From an uncultured Peptococcaceae bacterium (lineage in GTDB: Bacteria; Bacillota; Peptococcia; Peptococcales; Peptococcaceae): a DNA stretch of 9,986 bases. Positions 5,494 through 9,986 of this stretch are shown piece by piece. The notes under the pieces are model-generated. The model had not been told where the DNA came from and made no database searches. It worked only from the letters and a program-made list of their open reading frames with translations. The DNA lies in contig CALIQN010000118.1 of the NCBI GenBank assembly GCA_938044045.1, positions 1-9,986 of the forward strand. Direction: 5' to 3'. The position numbers and the translations under genes are program-made. Every line of letters starts with the position of its first letter. Position 1 is the first letter of the stretch.

Positions 5494-5699
5494 ATTTGCC
5501 CCTTTCTAGTTTTGGAACCCTCTAATTTCAGCACCTCGTAAAAATAGATTTTTGAAGAATTTCTAGCATTAAAACGCTCAATGTATTCTCTAATTACTGC
5601 GCCATATCTACGACGGCTTGGGATTGTTAGTTCTACTATAAAATCTCCTAACATACCACTTGGGCGCTCTTTAAACATTTTTACAGTCGCTGTTTTCAT
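5490..5699 (-). CDS. 69-aa basic phage protein, unknown
   Basis: A small, basic protein (MKTATVKMFKERPSGMLGDF at the start, SKTRKGQI at the end) with a predicted mixed strand/helix core (RYGAVIREYIERFNARNSSK). There is no recognised motif. AAGGAG lies 7 nt before the ATG, and the gene overlaps the antirepressor by 4 bp (ATGA), so the two are probably translated together. An operator-like GTTG/CAAC repeat lies 17 bp upstream of its start. It could be a small regulator, but nothing in the sequence proves this. Confidence 0.78.
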   Translation of the reverse strand: MKTATVKMFKERPSGMLGDFIVELTIPSRRRYGAVIREYIERFNARNSSKIYFYEVLKLEGSKTRKGQI

Positions 5700-5715
5700 T
5701 TTGTCACTCCTTGTT

Positions 5716-5729
5716 GTTGTTTTCGCAAC
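5716..5729. promoter_or_regulatory. Operator-like repeat O1, downstream of cro
   Basis: GTTGTTTTCGCAAC pairs GTTG with CAAC around 6 bp and shares TTTTCGCAACTTTT with the site at 6074-6087 beside the repressor promoter. It lies between the cro-like gene and the 69-aa gene, away from any clear promoter, so a repressor bound here might act as a transcription roadblock. Binding is inferred from the shared sequence. Confidence 0.5.
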
Positions 5730-5750
5730 TTTTGGCGTAAAAAAATACTA

Positions 5751-5963
5751 CTAGAAATCTTCCATCTTGACACCTAGTAGCTCTGCTAACTTGCTTGCTT
5801 CTGAGAATGTAAAATCTCTGCCACGGTATCGGTTGAGCTTAGTGCTCAATGTTGATTTATCTATACCCAATTTTTCAGCAATATCTTTCTGTTTCATTCC
5901 TTTTGAAACAATGATACCTTTTAAATTGTGGTATGGTTTATCTACTACCAGTGCACCTGCCAT
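5751..5963 (-). CDS. Cro-like helix-turn-helix regulator
   Basis: A 70-aa protein with one HTH (MKQKDIAEKLGIDKSTLSTK, 23-42) and a C-terminal helix ending ELLGVKMEDF. It is small enough to be a Cro-type repressor, and it resembles the DUF739/HTH_3 small phage regulators. It is the first gene of the leftward transcript and faces the S24 repressor gene across a 161-bp switch region, the standard cI/cro arrangement. AAAGGAGAT precedes the ATG. The near-consensus promoter at 6012-6040 drives it. It probably competes for the same GTTG/CAAC sites and shuts off repressor synthesis during lytic growth. Confidence 0.85.
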   Translation of the reverse strand: MAGALVVDKPYHNLKGIIVSKGMKQKDIAEKLGIDKSTLSTKLNRYRGRDFTFSEASKLAELLGVKMEDF

Positions 5964-5983
5964 AGATATCTCCTTTCTTTTTT

Positions 5984-5999
5984 GTTGCGTTTCCGCAAC
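5984..5999. promoter_or_regulatory. Operator-like inverted repeat O2
   Basis: GTTGCG-TTTC-CGCAAC is a perfect 6-bp inverted repeat with a 4-bp spacer, followed by TTTG. It lies just downstream of the predicted cro transcription start and upstream of the cro ribosome binding site, where a bound repressor would block leftward transcription. It is the most symmetric of the four related sites. Confidence 0.7.
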
Positions 6000-6011
6000 T
6001 TTGATGATTTT

Positions 6012-6040
6012 AGTATACTCCTTTATTTTTTCGTTGTCAA
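6012..6040 (-). promoter_or_regulatory. Leftward early promoter (cro promoter)
   Basis: On the minus strand TTGACA (6040-6035) is followed by exactly 17 bp and TATACT (6017-6012), a near-perfect sigma-A promoter. Transcription would start at about 6005 and enter the cro-like gene. The -35 overlaps operator O3, so repressor binding there would exclude RNA polymerase. Confidence 0.85.
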
Positions 6041-6044
6041 CAAC
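6033..6044. promoter_or_regulatory. Operator-like repeat O3 over the -35 of the cro promoter
   Basis: GTTGTCAACAAC contains GTTG and CAAC half-sites, followed by TTTTTT, matching the CAACTTT edge of the other sites although the half-site spacing is shorter. It covers the TTGACA of the leftward promoter. Confidence 0.55.
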
Positions 6045-6067
6045 TTTTTTTAATTTTTTTAAAAATA

Positions 6068-6083
6068 TTTGTGTTTTCGCAAC
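6068..6083. promoter_or_regulatory. Operator-like repeat O4 at the repressor promoter
   Basis: TTTGTGTTTTCGCAAC matches the perfect site O2 in the right half and at four of six positions in the left half. It sits about 12 bp before the TATAAT of the rightward repressor promoter, over its -35 region. This is the expected place for autoregulation by the repressor or repression by Cro. Confidence 0.55.
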
Positions 6084-6100
6084 TTTTATGATATTATAAT
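6072..6100 (+). promoter_or_regulatory. Rightward promoter of the repressor gene
   Basis: A consensus -10 TATAAT lies at 6095-6100. At 17-bp spacing the -35 would be TGTTTT (6072-6077), a poor match, so the promoter may be weak or activator-dependent. The repressor ATG is 24 bp downstream of the -10, after AAAAGGAG. Confidence 0.55.
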
Positions 6101-6124
6101 CTATAGAAAAGGAGCAACAACATC

Positions 6125-6859
6125 ATGATAGGAAATAAAATAAAAGAGCTTAGAAAAAGCCATAATCTAACTCTTGAGGAGTTAGCTGATACTCTTAATA
6201 AAGAATATCCTGACACTATCAATTTTAACAAGGGTAGAATTTCAAAATGGGAAAACAACAAGGAGGAGCCTAGACTCTCATCTGTCAAAATCCTTGCTGA
6301 TTTCTTTGATGTGCCATTAGATTATTTTAACGGCATTGATTTAGAACAAGCTGAAATTTTGCCTGTATATAGTAAACTTTCAAGGGATAGACAAGAAAAA
6401 GTCTTGTATTATGCTCAGACTCAACTTGAGGAGCAAGAGAATGATACCCCTCTATCTATTTTTGAAAAGCCACAGGATCATTTTGTCACAGCTTATGTTG
6501 AGGGGTTAGTAGCTGCAGGTTATGGAGCATTTCAAGAGGATAATTTACACATGGAAGTCAAGCTCAGAGCTGATGATGTGCCTGATAGCTATGACACTAT
6601 CGCTAAGGTAGCTGGGGACTCTATGGAGCCACTTATAGATGATAATGACCTATTATTCATCAAGGTCACCAGTCAGGTTGATGTCAACTCTATTGGTATT
6701 TTTCAGGTAAACGGTAAAAACTTTGTCAAAAAACTTAAAAGAGACTATAATGGGTTATGGTATTTACAAAGTCTCAATAATAGCTATGAGGAAATACCAC
6801 TCACAGAAAATGATGACATCCGTACAATAGGTGAAGTTGTAGAAATCTATAAACCATAA
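6125..6859 (+). CDS. CI/LexA-like phage repressor with S24 peptidase domain
   Basis: The 244-aa protein combines an N-terminal HTH_3 domain (about 5-66; LRKSHNLTLEELADTLNKEY and SKWENNKEEPRL) with a C-terminal S24 autopeptidase domain (about 120-240). A likely self-cleavage site is Ala131-Gly132. The catalytic serine is Ser166 in AGDSMEPLIDDNDL, and the general-base lysine is Lys202 (or 203) in NFVKKLKRD. Such repressors hold the prophage silent and are cleaved when RecA is activated by DNA damage. AAAAGGAG precedes the ATG by 9-10 nt. The gene faces cro across the operator region and is followed 16 bp later by the membrane protein gene, so both are probably expressed in the lysogen. Confidence 0.95.
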   Translation: MIGNKIKELRKSHNLTLEELADTLNKEYPDTINFNKGRISKWENNKEEPRLSSVKILADFFDVPLDYFNGIDLEQAEILPVYSKLSRDRQEKVLYYAQTQLEEQENDTPLSIFEKPQDHFVTAYVEGLVAAGYGAFQEDNLHMEVKLRADDVPDSYDTIAKVAGDSMEPLIDDNDLLFIKVTSQVDVNSIGIFQVNGKNFVKKLKRDYNGLWYLQSLNNSYEEIPLTENDDIRTIGEVVEIYKP

Positions 6860-6875
6860 AAAAGGAGAAAACATA

Positions 6876-7412
6876 ATGAAAAAATTAAAATTATTTGTAG
6901 GTGGATTTTTAGTACTAGCTGTACTTGGCTTTATTTTGCAAGCATTAGGACTAGCGCCAAAGACAGAAATACCTGAAACGCCTAAAGTTACTACTCAAGC
7001 CTCAACAAGTGAGGTTAAAGAGGAGAAAAAAGACACTACAGAGACCACAGAGGCAAGCTCTAAATCTAATGATAAACTGCCACGGATTTCAGCAGATCAG
7101 ATGGCTAGTTTTATTGAATACTTTAAGCAAGATTTGACTGATAAAGGTGTTGATATTTCTACATATACTTTTTATAACAAAGACACCATCTTATATGTGA
7201 AAGTTCCAAATGAGTATAAGCACTACCCTAAAGCAGACCTACAAGCATTTGCTGATGGCTTGAAAACAAAAGAGCATGAGGCTTTTAATGTTTGGGCTGG
7301 TATCAATGGAGTTGATTTTAATTTATATCCAATGTTACACATCAAGACGGATGATGGTGACTCACTTGTCTCTCAGAAATTAAGTGGAGAGATGGAAGTA
7401 AAAGTTAAATAA
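6876..7412 (+). CDS. Membrane-anchored protein of the lysogeny module, unknown
   Basis: The 178-aa protein has a basic start (MKKLK), one hydrophobic segment at about 6-26, then a Thr/Ser/Glu/Lys-rich linker (about 30-68). A compact soluble domain (about 69-178) contains ISTYTFYNKDTILYVKVPNE and INGVDFNLYPMLHIKTDDGD. There is no lipobox, so it is probably an N-in, C-out membrane protein displaying the domain outside the cell, although the segment could act as a cleaved signal. AAAAAAGGAG lies 7 nt before the ATG. Its position between repressor and integrase is where many Gram-positive phages keep lysogenic-conversion or superinfection-exclusion genes. That role is inferred; I do not recognise the domain. 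Confidence 0.85.
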   Translation: MKKLKLFVGGFLVLAVLGFILQALGLAPKTEIPETPKVTTQASTSEVKEEKKDTTETTEASSKSNDKLPRISADQMASFIEYFKQDLTDKGVDISTYTFYNKDTILYVKVPNEYKHYPKADLQAFADGLKTKEHEAFNVWAGINGVDFNLYPMLHIKTDDGDSLVSQKLSGEMEVKVK

Positions 7413-7419
7413 AAAAAGA

Positions 7420-7457
7420 CCTCACGCTCACAAAGTTTGGCGACTCTGAGCATGAGG
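7420..7457 (+). terminator. Long hairpin after the membrane protein gene
   Basis: CCTCACGCTCA (7420-7430) and TGAGCATGAGG (7447-7457) pair over 11 positions with one A-C mismatch, enclosing a 16-nt loop. It begins 8 bp after the stop codon. No T-tract follows on the plus strand, whereas a run of seven A lies before it. On the minus strand that run becomes a T-tract, so it looks more like a terminator for leftward transcripts, or a 3'-end stabilising structure for the rightward one. Confidence 0.5.
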
Positions 7458-7463
7458 CATGAT

Positions 7464-7514
7464 GTATAGAAAGATAGGCATTAAAAAGCCCTCTTTTCTA
7501 TACCCTATTTTATC
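7464..7514 (+). terminator. Second hairpin, likely terminator before the integrase
   Basis: GTATAGAAA (7464-7472) and TTTCTATAC (7495-7503) form a perfect 9-bp stem. Inside it GGC (7477-7479) and GCC (7488-7490) can add a second short stem. The tail CCTATTTTATC is moderately T-rich. The structure ends about 30 bp before the integrase start and may stop transcription from the repressor operon, keeping integrase low in the lysogen. Confidence 0.5.
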
Positions 7515-7534
7515 AAAAAGGGGGTACAAAAGCA

Positions 7535-8980
7535 ATGAAATCAACAAATAAAGTGGCTATCTATGTCAGAGTATCTACTACCAATCAGGCTGAGGAGGGG
7601 TACTCTATAGATGAGCAGATAGATAAGCTAGAGGCTTACTGTAAAATTAAGGACTGGACTGTCTACAAGGTCTATACTGATGGAGGATTTTCAGGATCCA
7701 ATACTGACAGGCCAGCACTAGAAAAACTTATCAAAGACGCTAACAAGAAAAAATTTGATACTGTCCTAGTCTATAAGCTAGACCGTCTCAGCCGTAGTCA
7801 GAAAGATACACTATTTTTGATTGAGGATGTATTCATCAAGAATGGGATTGAATTTTTAAGTCTACAAGAGAATTTTGACACCTCTACACCTTTTGGGAAA
7901 GCTATGATAGGGCTCTTGAGTGTCTTTGCTCAGCTTGAGAGGGAACAAATTAAGGAACGCATGCAGCTTGGCAAGTTAGGGCGTGCAAAGTCTGGAAAAT
8001 CCATGATGTGGACTAAGACCTCATACGGCTATGACTATCATAAAGAGACAGGCACAGTAACCATCAACCCAGCCCAGTCACTAGCTATCAAATTCATCTT
8101 TGAGAGCTATCTATCAGGTAGATCAGTCACTAAGTTAAGAGATGACCTAAATGACAAGTACCCTAAACCGATACCGTGGAATTATAGAGCTGTCAGAAAG
8201 ATTTTAGATAACCCTGTCTACTGTGGATATAATCAATACCTGGGAGAAATATACAAGGGAAATCATGAGCCCATTATCACAAAAGAGGTCTATGATAAAA
8301 CACAAAAAGAGCTCAAAATCAGGCAAAGGACTGCAGCTGAAAATGTTAACCCTAGACCATTCCAGTCAAAGTATATGCTTTCTGGTATCGTTCAATGTGG
8401 TTACTGTCTAGCGCCCCTAAAAATCTTGATGGGCGTGATTAGAAAAGATGGCACTAGGTTTATAAAATATGAATGTCATCAGAGACACCCTAGAAAAATA
8501 AAGGGTGTCACTACCTACAACGATAACAAAAAGTGTGACTCAGGATTTTACTACAAGGATGATCTTGAGGCCTTTGTCTTGCAAGAGGTCAATAAGCTAC
8601 AGCATGACACTGATTATTTAGATGAAATCTTTTCAGATAACCAAAAAGAGGCTATTGACCGTGCTAGTTATCAAAAACAGATACAAGAATTGACTAAGAA
8701 AATCAGTAGACTCAATGACCTATACATAGATGACAGAATTACTCTGGAAGAATTACAAGCAAAATCTGCTGAATTTTTAAATATGAGAGGCTTGCTAGAA
8801 AAAGAGCTGGAGAATGACCCAACACTCAAACAAGAGGAAACTAAAACCAAAATAAAGAAAACTTTGAAAAAAGGAGATATTTCAGAGATGGACTATGAGG
8901 CTCAAAGGGAAATAGTTAGAGCCTTGATCAAGAAAGTACAAGTTACAGCTGATAGCATTGTCATCAAGTGGAGAATATAG
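7535..8980 (+). CDS. Large serine recombinase (phage integrase)
   Basis: The 481-aa protein has the full architecture of large serine integrases. The resolvase/invertase catalytic domain (about 6-150) carries nucleophile Ser14 in AIYVRVSTTNQ, and Arg84 and Arg87 in YKLDRLSRSQKD. A recombinase domain (about 165-270) follows, then a zinc ribbon with Cys288, Cys291, Cys314 and Cys334, and a coiled-coil arm (about 375-430). It cuts attP and attB at a central dinucleotide and exchanges strands through a phosphoserine intermediate; excision needs a separate directionality factor not identified here. A GGGGG purine run lies about 10 nt before the ATG. The gene ends roughly 20 bp from the chromosome junction, and its tail overlaps the antisense remnant of comGC. 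Confidence 0.96.
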   Translation: MKSTNKVAIYVRVSTTNQAEEGYSIDEQIDKLEAYCKIKDWTVYKVYTDGGFSGSNTDRPALEKLIKDANKKKFDTVLVYKLDRLSRSQKDTLFLIEDVFIKNGIEFLSLQENFDTSTPFGKAMIGLLSVFAQLEREQIKERMQLGKLGRAKSGKSMMWTKTSYGYDYHKETGTVTINPAQSLAIKFIFESYLSGRSVTKLRDDLNDKYPKPIPWNYRAVRKILDNPVYCGYNQYLGEIYKGNHEPIITKEVYDKTQKELKIRQRTAAENVNPRPFQSKYMLSGIVQCGYCLAPLKILMGVIRKDGTRFIKYECHQRHPRKIKGVTTYNDNKKCDSGFYYKDDLEAFVLQEVNKLQHDTDYLDEIFSDNQKEAIDRASYQKQIQELTKKISRLNDLYIDDRITLEELQAKSAEFLNMRGLLEKELENDPTLKQEETKTKIKKTLKKGDISEMDYEAQREIVRALIKKVQVTADSIVIKWRI

Positions 8981-9062
8981 AGAGAATTTTACTATCCCTC
9001 ATTTCTACCAGTGTAAAAGCTTTTGCCTTCGTTTCTTTTAATTTCATCATCATTTTTTTCAT
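8964..9062 (-). pseudogene. comGC: Truncated comGC (comYC), major competence pilin, split by the prophage
   Basis: Directly after the comGB stop an ATG at 9062 opens a frame with a GGAGGT site inside the end of comGB. It encodes a basic leader and the prepilin motif KAFTLVEM (residues 14-21), including the cleavage position Ala15-Phe16 and the conserved Glu at +5. After Met21 the pilin sequence is lost: eleven unrelated residues follow and the frame stops at 8964, inside the antisense strand of the integrase gene. The whole hydrophobic helix and globular pilin domain are therefore missing here; they should lie at the far end of the prophage. ComGC forms the DNA-uptake pilus shaft, so transformation should be abolished in the lysogen. 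Confidence 0.9.
8981..9022. other. Prophage attachment junction (att site) in comGC
   Basis: Host comGC sequence reads cleanly up to its Met21 codon (9000-9002) and then changes to unrelated codons that run into the integrase gene. TTTTAC (8987-8992) and GTAAAA (9013-9018) form a perfect 6-bp inverted repeat around a 20-bp spacer, centred between 9002 and 9003. That is the symmetry expected around a serine-integrase crossover. The precise dinucleotide is not known from this window. Confidence 0.7.
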
Positions 9063-9986
9063 CTAAAAATTTACCTCCATATTTTGATACATTGGCAGCA
9101 ACATAGCTGCATACAATAAAACGATTAGCAGGGCTACAAAAATAAAGACCAGTGGTTGAACAAGGTTCATGGCCCGATTGACTCGGGTAAAGAAGGATTC
9201 CCAGGTTTTTTCCGCATAGATTTCCAATTCGCTTCCTAACTTGGATTTAACCTCTCCATATTCAATGATTAATCCCAACTCCCTTCTAAAAAAGGGATAG
9301 GTCTGAACAACCTTAGAAAATTCCTGCCCATTTTGCAAAGATTGATCTAAATCGTATCCAATTTCCTTAAAAAGAGGATTCCCTTGCTCCTGCATCATCT
9401 GGAAAATCTGTGCCAACTCTAAACCTTGTCCAATCATATTTCCCCATTCCCGAGCATAATAGGCAGTTAGATAATACTGAACAAACATACCTAGAAATGG
9501 AATTCTAGCCAGAAAAGAGAAAATTTGAATTTTCGCAGACTTTCTGTAAAAAACTAGACCAGTTAAAGATACTAAACCAAGTGCTAAAACAAGCCCAAGA
9601 AAAATCTGTGGCAGGTTACTAATCACTAAGGTAGCTATATTACTACTATCCAGTTGGGGCAAGAGATAATTTCGCAACCCCAACATTATGAGCAGTAAGA
9701 AAGCTAGCAAAATAAGTGGGTAGGTCGCAACTTCAATTAACTTCTTCTTGACCTTAGCAAGATTATCCAAATATTCTTCAATTTTCCCCAAACTCAAATG
9801 GAGATTTCCATGAACTTCAGCCAATGAAAGTTGAGTGACAATCGCACTCGAAAAACCTAAATTCCCCATCATTTCCGAGAAAGATTTTCCTTTCGATAGT
9901 CCTAGGCGCATCTGTGAAACATATTCCTTCTCCAACAAAAGACTTCTATCAAGAAAGGAAATGATTTCTACCAAGTGAAAACCACT
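9063..9986 (-). CDS. comGB: Competence pseudopilus platform protein ComGB/ComYB (5' end outside window)
   Basis: This is the C-terminal 307 residues of a type II secretion/type IV pilus F-like inner-membrane protein, which with the ComGA ATPase assembles the DNA-uptake pilus. Hydrophobic spans include ATYPLILLAFLLLIMLGLRN, a second one shortly after (ISNLPQIFLGLVLALGLVSL), and the C-terminal LVQPLVFIFVALLIVLLYAA. T2SF-type repeats appear around AREWGNMIGQGLELAQIFQM and the IIEYGEVKSKLGSELEIYAE block. The frame stays open to the window edge (Ser-Gly-Phe-His-Leu before Val-Glu-Ile), so the TTG at 9974 is not a start. Full-length homologues are about 340 aa. It overlaps nothing and ends with TAG immediately before the comGC ATG, as in an intact comG operon. 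Confidence 0.96.
   Translation of the reverse strand, partial: SGFHLVEIISFLDRSLLLEKEYVSQMRLGLSKGKSFSEMMGNLGFSSAIVTQLSLAEVHGNLHLSLGKIEEYLDNLAKVKKKLIEVATYPLILLAFLLLIMLGLRNYLLPQLDSSNIATLVISNLPQIFLGLVLALGLVSLTGLVFYRKSAKIQIFSFLARIPFLGMFVQYYLTAYYAREWGNMIGQGLELAQIFQMMQEQGNPLFKEIGYDLDQSLQNGQEFSKVVQTYPFFRRELGLIIEYGEVKSKLGSELEIYAEKTWESFFTRVNRAMNLVQPLVFIFVALLIVLLYAAMLLPMYQNMEVNF

Larger units (their letters stand above)
1..9002. mobile_element. Prophage, right-hand (lysogeny/early) end
   Basis: Everything left of about position 9000 is phage-derived: a leftward early operon (Bet, DUF1351, SSB, methyltransferase, antirepressor, Cro-like) and a rightward lysogeny module (S24 repressor, membrane protein, serine integrase). 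The right boundary is placed where the reading frame of host comGC stops matching a type IV pilin, just after its conserved Phe-Thr-Leu-Val-Glu-Met motif. The left boundary is outside the window. The exact crossover base cannot be fixed without the other prophage end or an uninterrupted comGC. Confidence 0.93.

Noticed and set aside
6094..6288. Minus-strand frame across the repressor start
   Set aside because: Antisense to the clear HTH domain of the repressor, with no ribosome binding site and no recognisable protein.
8223..8411. Second plus-strand frame inside the integrase gene
   Set aside because: Lies wholly within the recombinase/zinc-ribbon coding sequence, with no independent signals.
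9972..9974. TTG as start codon of the comGB frame
   Set aside because: The same frame stays open to the window edge and encodes Ser-Gly-Phe-His-Leu in continuity with known ComGB sequence, so the gene is simply cut by the window.
1..9986. tRNA, rRNA or insertion sequence
   Set aside because: Looked for cloverleaf-like stretches, rRNA-like sequence and transposase motifs; none was seen. Integration is into a protein gene, not a tRNA.

Overview
The window is the early/lysogeny end of a temperate siphovirus-like prophage in a low-GC streptococcus. Its right-hand border with the host chromosome lies at about position 9000. The last ~1 kb is host DNA: a competence pseudopilus gene, comGB (comYB), followed on the same strand by the first 21 codons of comGC (comYC). 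The ComGB protein closely resembles what I recall of the Streptococcus pneumoniae/mitis/oralis group proteins, so a mitis-group streptococcus is the best guess. That species call is from memory, not from a search.

Layout, left to right. Positions 1-4006 hold a tightly packed minus-strand early operon. Read in the direction of transcription (high to low coordinates) it contains three small unknown proteins, a 59-aa protein, a Bet/RecT single-strand annealing protein, a DUF1351 protein, a ~109-aa unknown, a phage SSB, a small DPPH-type methyltransferase, and an unknown gene cut by the window edge. Several junctions overlap by 4 bp (ATGA). Positions 4007-4210 hold a striking non-coding block: three perfect 15-bp iterons, each containing a relaxed DnaA box; three 18-bp AT-rich tandem repeats; and a perfect TTATCCACA on the other strand inside the end of a winged-helix gene. 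This is the best candidate for the phage replication origin. Positions 4178-5963 continue on the minus strand with the winged-helix (initiator-like) protein, a 48-aa protein, a KilAC-type antirepressor, a 69-aa protein and a Cro-like regulator.

Positions 5964-6124 are the divergent switch region. It has a near-consensus promoter for cro (TTGACA, 17 bp, TATACT), a TATAAT for the rightward repressor, and GTTG/CAAC operator-like repeats. The plus strand then carries a CI/LexA-like repressor with an S24 peptidase domain (6125-6859), a membrane-anchored protein of unknown function (6876-7412), an intergenic pair of hairpins, and a large serine integrase (7535-8980).

How it fits together: the repressor, operators, Cro and antirepressor form the lysis/lysogeny switch. 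The minus-strand operon supplies replication and recombination functions on induction. The integrase sits against the attachment site, which lies within the prepilin signal of comGC. The insertion removes the hydrophobic core and pilin body of the major competence pilin from this side, so the lysogen is predicted to be non-transformable unless the phage excises. No exonuclease, replicative helicase, primase or structural gene is visible here; these may lie to the left of the window.
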